Shown here: positions 33,982 through 42,229 of the stretch, piece after piece | Position numbering within the stretch: the first letter of the stretch is position 1 | How the letters are laid out: each line of letters starts with the position of its first letter | NCBI RefSeq assembly: GCF_030409685.1 | Contig: NZ_JAUFQJ010000015.1 | Span: 434,001 to 498,000 of the forward strand | Direction: 5' to 3' | Length of the DNA stretch: 64,000 nucleotides | From: Ferruginibacter paludis | Lineage (GTDB): Bacteria > Bacteroidota > Bacteroidia > Chitinophagales > Chitinophagaceae | Notes under the pieces: model-generated | What the model was told of the DNA's origin: nothing | The model's input: the letters and a program-made list of their open reading frames with translations, nothing else | Databases searched by the model: none | Position numbers and translations under genes: made by a program

Positions 33982-34860
33982 TTAATAAAGATCGTCCAGT
34001 TTCATTTTAAGGTATTTCAAAACGGCCAGGTAAGTGCTTACCAGCGTCATGGCAATGCCGAGTACGATGATGACTAAAAATAAAATGATCAGGCTTTTGT
34101 TATCATGCAGCAATTTGAAGTTGGGTATAAAACTTTCCGTGAGCAGTATGGTGCCCCAAATGGCAGCAATGGCCAGGCCCGCGGCAATCAAACCATTGAG
34201 CACCGCTCTTGAGGTAATTGGCCTGGCAATAAAGCCCCTGGTTGCCCCTACCATCTGCATGGTTTTTATTATAAAGCGGTTGCTGTACATCGCCAGCCGG
34301 ATAGTATTGTCAATAGAAAATATTACGAGGATAGTAAGAATGCAGGCGCCGATTAAGAATACAATGGCACCTGTTTTTACATAGCCGCTTATTTTGCTCA
34401 CTGTTTCTGTAGGAAACTGGAATTCTTTAATTACACCCGGAAAAGTGGTTTCCAAATTTTCTGACAACATGTTCAGACTATCTTTTTCCACATGATCGGC
34501 CTTGATGTAAAAATCAATACTTTCGGGCAGCGGGTTATAGTCCAGCAATTTTTTCCAGGTACTGTCATTGTCTTTATTCCATTCCATGGCCGCCATTTCT
34601 TTGGTAACATGTTTTACATCTCTAGCATATGGAATGGCTGTGATATAGTCTTTCAGGCTGTCAATTTTCTTTTTACCTGCATCGGGATATAAGAAGGCGT
34701 GTACCTGGATATTTTCTTTAAAATAGTCACCCGATTTGCGCAGATTCAGAAAAAACCAGCCCACAATACCAAATAAAAATAGCACCAATGCAACGCCGAT
34801 GATGGCATACGCGTACGTCGGCTGACCACGTTTACTGCTTGCTTTTCCGAATTGAGACAT
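33982..34860 (-). CDS. ftsX: Cell division ABC transporter permease FtsX
   Basis: FtsX, with the ATPase FtsE, controls peptidoglycan hydrolases at the division site. The 292-residue protein has the first helix at about 22-42, a periplasmic domain (about 50-160; HAFLYPDAGKKKIDSLKDYI) and a C-terminal block of three helices (NRFIIKTMQMVGATRGFIARP between them, the coupling region). FtsE is not in the window. The gene heads a minus-strand group with the DUF3098 gene and uppP. Confidence 0.92.
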   Translation of the reverse strand: MSQFGKASSKRGQPTYAYAIIGVALVLFLFGIVGWFFLNLRKSGDYFKENIQVHAFLYPDAGKKKIDSLKDYITAIPYARDVKHVTKEMAAMEWNKDNDSTWKKLLDYNPLPESIDFYIKADHVEKDSLNMLSENLETTFPGVIKEFQFPTETVSKISGYVKTGAIVFLIGACILTILVIFSIDNTIRLAMYSNRFIIKTMQMVGATRGFIARPITSRAVLNGLIAAGLAIAAIWGTILLTESFIPNFKLLHDNKSLIILFLVIIVLGIAMTLVSTYLAVLKYLKMKLDDLY

Positions 34861-35298
34861 AATTTTTATTGTTTGGTGGAAAGGAGTTTTTAATTTTATC
34901 TCCCCATAACGAGGGGGAGCGCAAAAATAAAGGTTTTTAGCTGCTTTACTGTACTTTTGCCCACTGCAAAACGATTGCCTGCCAAATATATTTTTATTGT
35001 TGGATATCTTGTTGGAGAAGAACGTTTAAATAACTTTTCTTTCACAAAACAGTAAGCAATGGCTGATGTCTGATTTCCGGATGTCTGATTTTTTCCGGCT
35101 TGTTATAGTCTTCAGACAGTATGGACACATCAAACTGAAAGTTTTGTAATTGATATAAGGTAGCAAGTTTAGGAAGTGTTGAATAGTGGTTTTCAGTACA
35201 AGTGAGTGACACAACAATGTTGATCAATGCTGTGTAATTACCCGGACAAAAATTAATAGAACATACCCTTTTAAGCAAGGAATAATAAATAAGCAGTA
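34861..35298. other. Gene-free stretch between ftsX and leuS
   Basis: About 440 bases with no supportable gene. On the minus strand TATTTTTG (plus 34922-34929) is a possible -7 element of ftsX. A tandem repeat occurs at 35065-35097 (GATGTCTGATTTCCG, then the same with three extra T). Copy D of the 34-base dispersed repeat lies at 35196-35229. Confidence 0.6.
35196..35229 (+). repeat. Copy D of the 34-base dispersed repeat
   Basis: Begins GTACAAGTGAGTGAC and ends ATGTTGATCAATG. It matches copy B (51605-51638, minus) at 27 of 34 positions by eye. It lies about 70 bases upstream of leuS. Confidence 0.6.
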
Positions 35299-38118
35299 AT
35301 GGAATACAGATTTAACGAGATTGAAAAAAAATGGCAGGATCAGTGGAAGGCTGATAAAGTGTACCAGGTATCCAACGAGTCGGCAAAGCCAAAGTATTAT
35401 GTGCTGGATATGTTTCCGTACCCGAGTGGTGCAGGGTTGCATGTGGGGCATCCGCTGGGCTACATTGCCAGTGATATTTACAGCCGGTATAAAAGATTAA
35501 AAGGATTTAATGTGCTGCACCCGATGGGCTTTGATAGCTTCGGTTTGCCTGCAGAACAATATGCATTGGAGACTGGTCAGCACCCGGCCGAGACCACAAA
35601 AAAGAACATCGCCACTTTTAAAAGTCAGCTGGATAAAATTGGTTTTTGTTACGATTGGGAACGGGAAGTGCAAACGAGCGATCCCAATTATTATCAATGG
35701 ACGCAGTGGATTTTTTTACAACTCTTCAATAGTTATTTCTGCAATACTGAAAAGAAAGCCTTGCCCATTTCGCAGCTGATTAAAAAGTACGAAACAAAAG
35801 GTGCTTTGCCCAAAACCGGTGAACCCATACCTGGTAAACATTTTACTGCGGAAGAATGGAAAGCATATAGCAAACAGCAGCAGGAAGAAATTTTAATGAA
35901 CCGCCGGCTGGCCTTCAGCAAATACGGTGAAGTAAACTGGTGCGAAGCTTTGGGCACTGTGCTGGCCAATGATGAAGTGGTAAATGGCGTGAGCGAACGT
36001 GGTGGCCACCCGGTAGAAAAAAAGAAAATGCGCCAGTGGTATTTGCGTATTACAGCTTATGCCGATCGTTTGCTGGAAGGCCTGGAAACAGTGGAGTTTA
36101 GTGAGAGCATGAAGGAAATGCAGCGCAACTGGATCGGCAAATCCCAGGGTGCTGAAATGGATTTTGTTATAAAAGGCAATGATAAAAAACTACGCGTATA
36201 TACGACCCGCCCGGATACTATTTTTGGTGTGGACTTTATGGTGGTGGCGCCCGAACATGAGCTGGTAGCCGCTATTACAAGTGCGGAGCAGAAAGAGGAC
36301 ATTGATAAATATTTGCAGTATGTAAAGAGCCGAAGCGAAAGAGAAAGGCTGGCGGAAGCCAAAACTATCACCGGTTGTTTTACAGGTGCCTACGCCATCA
36401 ATCCTTTTGATGGAAAGGAAATTCCTATCTGGATTTCGGAGTATGTATTGGCGGGTTATGGTACCGGTGCTATTATGGCTGTGCCTTGCGGCGATCAACG
36501 GGATTTTGCTTTTGCAAAACATTTTAATATCCCCATCACCAACATTATTGGCGACCATTATACTGGTGAAGAAGCCAATGCCACCAAGGAAGCCATTTTG
36601 CAAAACAGTGGTTTTTTAAATGGCCTGTTGATGAAAGATGCGATTGGCATTGCGGTGGATAAAATTGAAGAATTGGGCATCGGTACACGCAAGGTGAATT
36701 ACAGAATGCGGGATGCAGGCTTCAGCCGTCAAAGGTATTGGGGCGAACCATTCCCGATTATCTGGAGGGATGGCATAGCCATACCGTTGGGTGCCGAAGA
36801 GCTGCCACTTGAATTACCGCATGTAGATAAATACGGTCCGGGGCCGGAAGGCGAAGGGCCGCTGGCGAATATTACAGAGTGGGTGAACACTCCTGCCGGC
36901 AGAAGAGAAACTTCTACAATGCCAGGTTATGCAGGATCTTCCTGGTATTTTTTGCGTTATATGGATCCGCACAATGGCAGTACTTTTTGTGACCGAAAGG
37001 CAAGCGATTACTGGAACCAGGTAGACTTATATATTGGCGGTACCGAACATGCAGTTGGCCATTTACTTTACAGCCGTATGTGGACGAAAGTATTATTTGA
37101 CCTGGGTTTGATTGGTTTTGATGAGCCGTTTAGGAAGTTGGTTAATCAGGGGATGATAACTGGAAAATCATATTTCTTTAATGTTGTGGTTACAGATGAT
37201 CTGGCAGATAGGAAAGGTGGTGCAAACAAGCTAGGCTCATTTGTAAAAGACAGTCCTTCCAATGTGCTGAGAAGATTTAGATTCGGTCATCAATATGTCG
37301 ATGCAACTGGTAAACTAACTGAAAATAATTTACGGAAATATAATAGTGAACATCCGAATGATCAGGTTACTGACGATATTGACTGGCTAAATAACGGAGA
37401 GGAGAATTATATCATTCTAAAGGAAGAGTCTGAAAAGATGTCCAAAACGAAATTCAATGTTGATAATCCGGATGACCTGTGTGAAAAATACGGCGCTGAT
37501 ACTTTCCGCATGTATGAAATGTTCCTCGGTCCGGTTGAAGCCAGCAAACCATGGGATACCAAAGGCATTGAAGGCGTACACCGTTTTTTAAGAAAGCTGT
37601 GGCGGTTGTTTAATGATGACCTTAAAGGCAGGGTTTGGACAGATGAAAAACCTACCGATGCAGAATTAAAAATCCTGCACCGCACCATCAAAAAAATTGA
37701 AGAAGATACCGAGAAGTTTTCTTTTAATACGGCCGTAAGTGCCTTTATGATTTGCATCAACGACTTGTTTGATGTGAAGTGTCATAAAAAAGAAGTGCTG
37801 GAAAAAATATTGATTTTGATGGTGCCTTATGCACCGCATATTGCTGAAGAATTGTGGCACCAATTAGGTAACGAAGGCAGTATTTTAGATGCAACTTATC
37901 CCACGTTCAATCCTGCGCTGCTGGTAGAAAGCACCAAGGAATATCCTATTTCTATCAATGGAAAAGTAAGGGCCAATCTTTCCCTGGCTTTAGACCTCGA
38001 TCAAAAACAGGTGGAGGAAATTGTATTACAGCATGAAGTAGTACAAAAATGGCTGGAAGGAAAAGATCCAAAGAAGATTATTTATGTTAAGAATAAGATG
38101 ATTAATGTGGTGGTGTAA
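35299..38118 (+). CDS. leuS: Leucyl-tRNA synthetase
   Basis: LeuRS attaches leucine to tRNA-Leu. The 939-residue class I enzyme has the HIGH-type motif HVGH (residues 48-51), the CP1 editing domain (about 240-440; TRPDTIFGVDFMVVAPEH and the GTGAIMAVPCGDQRD box) and the second signature KMSKT at 713-717. The anticodon-binding helices and a C-terminal domain end the protein. The region between GMITGK and KMSKT (about residues 617-712), the leucine-specific domain, is about 98 residues and lower in GC than its surroundings. A REP-like palindrome begins eight bases after the stop. Confidence 0.97.
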   Translation: MEYRFNEIEKKWQDQWKADKVYQVSNESAKPKYYVLDMFPYPSGAGLHVGHPLGYIASDIYSRYKRLKGFNVLHPMGFDSFGLPAEQYALETGQHPAETTKKNIATFKSQLDKIGFCYDWEREVQTSDPNYYQWTQWIFLQLFNSYFCNTEKKALPISQLIKKYETKGALPKTGEPIPGKHFTAEEWKAYSKQQQEEILMNRRLAFSKYGEVNWCEALGTVLANDEVVNGVSERGGHPVEKKKMRQWYLRITAYADRLLEGLETVEFSESMKEMQRNWIGKSQGAEMDFVIKGNDKKLRVYTTRPDTIFGVDFMVVAPEHELVAAITSAEQKEDIDKYLQYVKSRSERERLAEAKTITGCFTGAYAINPFDGKEIPIWISEYVLAGYGTGAIMAVPCGDQRDFAFAKHFNIPITNIIGDHYTGEEANATKEAILQNSGFLNGLLMKDAIGIAVDKIEELGIGTRKVNYRMRDAGFSRQRYWGEPFPIIWRDGIAIPLGAEELPLELPHVDKYGPGPEGEGPLANITEWVNTPAGRRETSTMPGYAGSSWYFLRYMDPHNGSTFCDRKASDYWNQVDLYIGGTEHAVGHLLYSRMWTKVLFDLGLIGFDEPFRKLVNQGMITGKSYFFNVVVTDDLADRKGGANKLGSFVKDSPSNVLRRFRFGHQYVDATGKLTENNLRKYNSEHPNDQVTDDIDWLNNGEENYIILKEESEKMSKTKFNVDNPDDLCEKYGADTFRMYEMFLGPVEASKPWDTKGIEGVHRFLRKLWRLFNDDLKGRVWTDEKPTDAELKILHRTIKKIEEDTEKFSFNTAVSAFMICINDLFDVKCHKKEVLEKILILMVPYAPHIAEELWHQLGNEGSILDATYPTFNPALLVESTKEYPISINGKVRANLSLALDLDQKQVEEIVLQHEVVQKWLEGKDPKKIIYVKNKMINVVV

Positions 38119-38125
38119 AAAGGTT

Positions 38126-38163
38126 GCCGGGTGGGTCACCCCAAAAAGGGTGGCTCATCCGGC
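38126..38163 (+). repeat. REP palindrome 1 (before the RAYT gene)
   Basis: A 16-base stem, 38126-38141 against 38148-38163, pairing fully if G-U is allowed, with a CAAAAA loop. The core GGGTCACCC..GGGTGGCTCA is repeated in inverse orientation at 38225-38258. Confidence 0.75.
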
Positions 38164-38224
38164 AGGGATGAGCGTTACTGTTTATTAGGATAAATGCCGA
38201 AATATAAATCAAACAACACATCAC

Positions 38225-38258
38225 AAGGTGAGCCACCCTTTTTGGGGTGACCCACCTT
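38225..38258 (+). repeat. REP palindrome 2 (before the RAYT gene, inverse orientation)
   Basis: GGTGAGCCACCC and GGGTGACCCACC arms around a T-rich loop, with two A/C mismatches in the stem as usual for REPs. It is the reverse complement of the core of palindrome 1, so 38126-38258 forms a paired (BIME-like) unit. Confidence 0.75.
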
Positions 38259-38302
38259 GATGAGCTATCCTGCCTCAGTTTAACCCACCGGAAAAGATCC
38301 CC

Positions 38303-38983
38303 ATGCCGGTTTCCGAATCGCTCAAATCGCCCTTTCTACCTGACAACCATTATCACCTGGTATTTAAAAGCATTGATGGTATTCTATTATTTCGTCAAAG
38401 TGCTGATTATGATATTTTTTTAGAACGATTCCAGCAGTTCACCCGTTTTGCAATTGATACCTGGGCATACTGCCTATTGAGCAATCATGCACATTTTATC
38501 GTAAAAATAAAATCCATAGATGCAATAACGAATGCTGTCAGCAACATTGATTTTGCAAAGCAGACTGTTACGATGAAAAAGTTATTGACAGCGTGTGATA
38601 AAGAAGCAGCAGTAGTTGATGAAATGTTGGAACGGCAGGTTAATAGCTTTATGGTTTCATTCGCTAATTACACCAAAAATAAGTATCGGCATCATGGCGG
38701 TCTTTTTCAAAAGCCGTTTAAACGGTTGGAAATTGATACAGATAACTGGTTACAGACTGCTATTATTTATGTACATCTCAATTCTTTAAAACATAAAGTG
38801 TTCAGTGATTATGCTGCTTATTTGCATGGCTCCTATTTTTATTTTGTGCAGCAATGCAACACTTATTGTGCAACGAAAGATGTGCTACGATTTTTTGGCG
38901 GATTAGATCAATTTATAGCACTGCATGCAGCACAAGCTAAGTATTATTATGAGCACGGATTTCCCGATTCTAAATTAGAATAG
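38303..38983 (+). CDS. REP-associated tyrosine transposase (RAYT, Y1 transposase family)
   Basis: A 226-residue protein of the IS200/IS605-like Y1 transposase superfamily. The HUH metal motif is HAH at 62-64 (in LLSNHAHFIVKI) and the likely nucleophile is Tyr156 in IIYVHLN. NHYHLVFKSIDG near the start and FANYTKNKYRHHGGLFQKPFKR are typical of RAYTs. It is flanked by REP palindromes on both sides (38126-38258 and 38996-39026), the expected arrangement of a domesticated transposase that spreads REPs but has no IS ends of its own. It appears intact. Confidence 0.9.
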   Translation: MPVSESLKSPFLPDNHYHLVFKSIDGILLFRQSADYDIFLERFQQFTRFAIDTWAYCLLSNHAHFIVKIKSIDAITNAVSNIDFAKQTVTMKKLLTACDKEAAVVDEMLERQVNSFMVSFANYTKNKYRHHGGLFQKPFKRLEIDTDNWLQTAIIYVHLNSLKHKVFSDYAAYLHGSYFYFVQQCNTYCATKDVLRFFGGLDQFIALHAAQAKYYYEHGFPDSKLE

Positions 38984-38995
38984 CCACCATCCTCC

Positions 38996-39026
38996 AGGGT
39001 GAGCCACCCATGTGGGGTGACGCACC
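38996..39026 (+). repeat. REP palindrome 3 (after the RAYT gene)
   Basis: AGGGTGAGCCACCC and GGGGTGACGCACC arms with a short loop (ATGT). Same core and orientation as palindrome 2, 13 bases after the RAYT stop codon. Confidence 0.75.
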
Positions 39027-39094
39027 AAATGCAGAAGCCGTGGGGAGGTTGAACAAAATTTCATCTGCAGTGTTTTATAGGGTAAATTTATCGC

Positions 39095-39583
39095 ATGGCA
39101 AATCCAACTATTGAACTCATCAACGCTCTTCGTTTAACCGCAACCAATCTCCGCAACGGCGCTTATCATAGCTGGGGCCATCATGGCGCCTGCAACTGTG
39201 GTAATTTGGTACAGTCTGTTACCAGTTTTAGCAAGGAAGAAGTATTAAGATATGCGCATACCGGCACCGGTGAATGGACTGAACTGGCCATAGAATTTTG
39301 CCCGGTAACAAATGCACCGCTGGGTTTGATATTTGCCCGCTTGAATGAAATCGGTTTAACACCAACCGACATTCACCACATTGAATATTTGTCAGATAAG
39401 GCAGTGTTGCGGCAATTGCCTGGTGGCTTTCGCTGGTTGAAACGCAATAAAAAAGAAGACGCTATTCTTTATTTTGAAACCTTTGCCAATGTGCTGGAAG
39501 ATCAGTTGCTGCAGAAGGTGGATGTGCGGCTGGAAAATATTACCTTACCGGTTAAGCAACAAGATTTAGCCTTGGCTTATTAA
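39095..39583 (+). CDS. Conserved protein of unknown function (162 aa)
   Basis: A 162-residue cytoplasmic protein with the distinctive SWGHHGACNCGN near residue 27-38, which could bind a metal. The rest is mixed alpha/beta (IEFCPVTNAPLGLIFARLNEIGL; LRQLPGGFRWLKRNKKEDAI). I believe similar proteins occur in other Bacteroidota but cannot name a family. It lies 51 bases before the M23 peptidase gene, in the same direction. Confidence 0.8.
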   Translation: MANPTIELINALRLTATNLRNGAYHSWGHHGACNCGNLVQSVTSFSKEEVLRYAHTGTGEWTELAIEFCPVTNAPLGLIFARLNEIGLTPTDIHHIEYLSDKAVLRQLPGGFRWLKRNKKEDAILYFETFANVLEDQLLQKVDVRLENITLPVKQQDLALAY

Positions 39584-39634
39584 AGGGGATGGCCATTTTT
39601 AGCCCACCTTAAAAGATATGCTTACCTTCATTTT

Positions 39635-40336
39635 ATGAACAGCCCGCTCGAAAATGTCTTGCAAAAAAACCAGCCTCACTTCCGCAACGTTGTAAATTTT
39701 AATCCAGCTACAGATAAATTAGTAGCCCTTGATTTTACGGCAGTCAATAAGGAACTTTCGGAAGAACTTATAACTGATACACAAAAATTTACTCATTACA
39801 TCGAAAACAAATTGGCTGCTGCCAATGCAACCTATGGCATCGGTGGTTATGGCGAAGACAGGGTATTGTACCAGCGCAGCAATCACTTTGCAACAGGATC
39901 TGCTGATACGGCAATACGCTCTATTCATCTCGGCATAGACATTTGGGGACCGGCAGGTACAAAAGTTTTTGTGCCGGTTGGTGGTACGGTACACAGTTTT
40001 GCTTACAATGATAATTTTGGTGATTATGGCGCTACTATTATTTTACAGCACCAACTGGAAACGATTGTATTTCATACCTTGTACAGACACTTAAGCCTGG
40101 CCGATCTTTCCAATATGCAGGAAGGAAAATATATCAGCCGCGGAGAATTGCTGGCACATTTTGGCGGACCCTCCGAAAATGGCGACTGGCCGCCGCATCT
40201 GCACTTTCAAATCATTGGAGATATGCGGGTAAGTAAGGGCGATTATCCCGGAGTTTGCACGATCGCTGAAAAAGAAAAATATTTACACAATTGCCCTGAT
40301 GCGGATTTGATATTGAATATGATGCAGTATGTTTAA
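39635..40336 (+). CDS. M23-family (LytM-like) peptidase without signal peptide
   Basis: A 233-residue protein with an M23 zinc endopeptidase core: HLGIDIWGPAGTKVFVPVGGTV (first His/Asp ligands), the central FHTLYRHLS and the HLHFQ motif near the C-terminus. These supply the metal ligands and catalytic histidine of LytM/lysostaphin-type enzymes that cut peptidoglycan cross-links. No signal peptide or membrane helix is visible, which is odd for a wall hydrolase; a cytoplasmic role in peptide recycling, or another exported form, is possible. It ends facing the small membrane genes (40333), overlapping by four bases. Confidence 0.82.
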   Translation: MNSPLENVLQKNQPHFRNVVNFNPATDKLVALDFTAVNKELSEELITDTQKFTHYIENKLAAANATYGIGGYGEDRVLYQRSNHFATGSADTAIRSIHLGIDIWGPAGTKVFVPVGGTVHSFAYNDNFGDYGATIILQHQLETIVFHTLYRHLSLADLSNMQEGKYISRGELLAHFGGPSENGDWPPHLHFQIIGDMRVSKGDYPGVCTIAEKEKYLHNCPDADLILNMMQYV

Positions 40337-40605
40337 TGAAAATTAATGTTACTGGGGAAAATAGAACAGACACTTACGCCTATTAAAAATACCAATCCTG
40401 CACTGAGCAGCAATCCTTTTCCAATATCCCTGCTGCCGGATGGAATGCACAAAATCAAGCCGAAAAAAAAGTAGGCCACGCCTAACAGCAATCCCGTTAA
40501 ACCAATGCCAGTTGCGGCTTCTTTGGTGGTCAGCAAAATTAATAAAGCTATTACTGCATAAGCAGCAGAGCAACCAATCAACGTATTTTTTAAGACAGGT
40601 TTCAT
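40333..40605 (-). CDS. Small membrane protein (90 aa), end of the radical SAM operon
   Basis: A 90-residue hydrophobic protein with three helices (LIGCSAAYAVIALLILL; GIGLTGLLLGVAYFFFGLIL; GLLLSAGLVFLIGVSV). I chose ATG 40603-40605 (MKPVLKNTLIG), 10 bases after the stop of the preceding small gene. The longer open frame upstream overlaps that gene and has no support. Its stop overlaps the M23 gene on the other strand by a few bases. Function unknown. Confidence 0.65.
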   Translation of the reverse strand: MKPVLKNTLIGCSAAYAVIALLILLTTKEAATGIGLTGLLLGVAYFFFGLILCIPSGSRDIGKGLLLSAGLVFLIGVSVCSIFPSNINFH

Positions 40606-40615
40606 ATCTTTTAAA

Positions 40616-40813
40616 TTAGTGCATTCCGCCACCCAAATGCATATTACTGCAAATGGAATAACCAATTAATAATTCAACACCCCATATTCCGACACCAATC
40701 AGCAGTAACTTTTTATCATTCTGTTTCTTTGTTGCATCGTTTCTGCTTAATTGAACAATACCGGCAATCATTAAAATAAATGGTGCAAAAATTAATAGAA
40801 ATAAAAATTCCAT
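40616..40813 (-). CDS. Small membrane protein (65 aa)
   Basis: A 65-residue protein with two helices (FLFLLIFAPFILMIAGIVQL and KLLLIGVGIWGVELLIGY) and a His/Gly-rich tail (NMHLGGGMH). It lies 10 bases after the radical SAM gene and just before the 90-residue membrane protein on the same strand, so it belongs to the same operon. No family recognised. Confidence 0.65.
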   Translation of the reverse strand: MEFLFLLIFAPFILMIAGIVQLSRNDATKKQNDKKLLLIGVGIWGVELLIGYSICSNMHLGGGMH

Positions 40814-40822
40814 TGTTATAAA

Positions 40823-42229
40823 TTAAACAGGCAATGCAGCTCTTTCCTGTTGCAGTGTCTTTAAATAAGTTTCCTTATCATCCCGGTAAAATAAATTCAT
40901 TGTTTCAAACGGAATGATGCGGCCATCTTTATGTACAATGTGTACGCAACTTTTCTTGATTGCCCTTACATCAAAATCATACGCATCAATAAACCGCATG
41001 ATAATGATACGGAATAAATTATCATAACCCAAACCGGGCGCTTCAATCTGTGGCAAACAGCAGAGCAGTTGCTTCATATTTTCTTCCACCCTGTCAACGG
41101 AAATGCCGGTACTGAAAATATCAATCATCTTTTCTTTCAATGCATCATCCTGTTCATAAATAATGGTATTGCGGCTGTTGTCCAGCAGTTGCGCCGGATC
41201 GATATACCTGGTTAAAGGAAACGTTTGCCCGGCTAATTTTAATGCGTATCCCATCACCAGCGCATCCGGATTACAAGGCACTGGTATCAGATCGTTCGGC
41301 TTAAATACAGTCGTCTGATCCAGTATTTTCTGGCGTACATCCGTTAGCGTAATGCGGTCGGTTGCCGGGTTAAAGTTTTGGGTTCGTCCTGCAACCTGTG
41401 TAGGTTGAAACGTAACGCCCCGAACACATTTTTGCTGTAAAGCAAAGTTAATTATTTTACCAATCTCATCATCGTTTACGCCTTGCTGAAGCGTTACTAC
41501 CAAAGTGGTGGAAAGATTCAGCGCATTTAAATTTTCCAGGGCTTTCATACGCACTTCGGTTAAATCTTTGCCGCGTAATTGTTCTAATGCGGATGATTTA
41601 AAAGAATCAAACTGTAAATAAATTTCAAAGTCGGGTGCGTAAGTTGCCAGCTGTTTTGCAAACTCAAAATCTTTTGCGATGCGTATGCCGTTGGTGTTTA
41701 GCATTAAATGTTTAATGGGCTTTTGCTTCGCAATATCCATAATGGCAAAGAAATCAGGATGCACGGTTGGCTCTCCACCACTAATTTGCACCACATCCGG
41801 TGTGCCTTCGTTGGCTACTATAATGTCCAGCATTTTTTCAACCTCTTCAATGGTTCGGTGCCGCCCATAATGCGGACTGCTCATGGCATAGCAGGTGGGG
41901 CATTGCAGGTTGCAACGGTCAGTTATTTCAATTACGGTGAGGCAACTGTGCTGCTCATGATCGGTACAAAGGCCGCAATCATACGGGCATCCATAATGTG
42001 TTTTGGTATTAAAATGCAAAGGCGTTTCGGAAGGCTTATTGTAATTGCGGATTTTTTTGTAGTAAGCGATATCAGTTGCAATCAGTACCTTCTCAAAGCC
42101 ATGCTCCCGGCAGTTTTTGTGCATGTACACATTGCCATTTTCAAAAACAATTTTGGCATCTACCCGGCGTAAACAGGTGCTGCAAATGCTGAGGGTAAAA
42201 TCATAGTAAGTGTAGGGGCGTACTGGCAT
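40823..42229 (-). CDS. Cysteine-rich radical SAM enzyme (tetraether-synthase/MJ0619 type)
   Basis: A 468-residue radical SAM enzyme. The SAM cluster motif C106-x3-C110-x2-C113 lies in ITDRCNLQCPTC. Upstream are CSTC (16-19), Cys40 in KNCREHG, and C81, C85, C88 and C96 in YGCPYDCGLC and HSC, enough for one or two further iron-sulfur or zinc sites. This N-terminal pattern is that of the MJ0619/Tes family, which joins lipid alkyl chains to make membrane-spanning lipids in archaea; bacterial relatives have been proposed as membrane-spanning lipid synthases. GGEPTVHP (the GGE motif) is intact. It overlaps the Lgt-like gene by 29 bases. A lipid substrate is inference. Confidence 0.82.
   Translation of the reverse strand: MPVRPYTYYDFTLSICSTCLRRVDAKIVFENGNVYMHKNCREHGFEKVLIATDIAYYKKIRNYNKPSETPLHFNTKTHYGCPYDCGLCTDHEQHSCLTVIEITDRCNLQCPTCYAMSSPHYGRHRTIEEVEKMLDIIVANEGTPDVVQISGGEPTVHPDFFAIMDIAKQKPIKHLMLNTNGIRIAKDFEFAKQLATYAPDFEIYLQFDSFKSSALEQLRGKDLTEVRMKALENLNALNLSTTLVVTLQQGVNDDEIGKIINFALQQKCVRGVTFQPTQVAGRTQNFNPATDRITLTDVRQKILDQTTVFKPNDLIPVPCNPDALVMGYALKLAGQTFPLTRYIDPAQLLDNSRNTIIYEQDDALKEKMIDIFSTGISVDRVEENMKQLLCCLPQIEAPGLGYDNLFRIIIMRFIDAYDFDVRAIKKSCVHIVHKDGRIIPFETMNLFYRDDKETYLKTLQQERAALPV

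Noticed and set aside
35224..35451. 75-codon minus-strand ORF antisense to the start of leuS
   Set aside because: It overlaps the conserved N-terminus of LeuRS and its product resembles nothing; a shadow of leuS and its leader.
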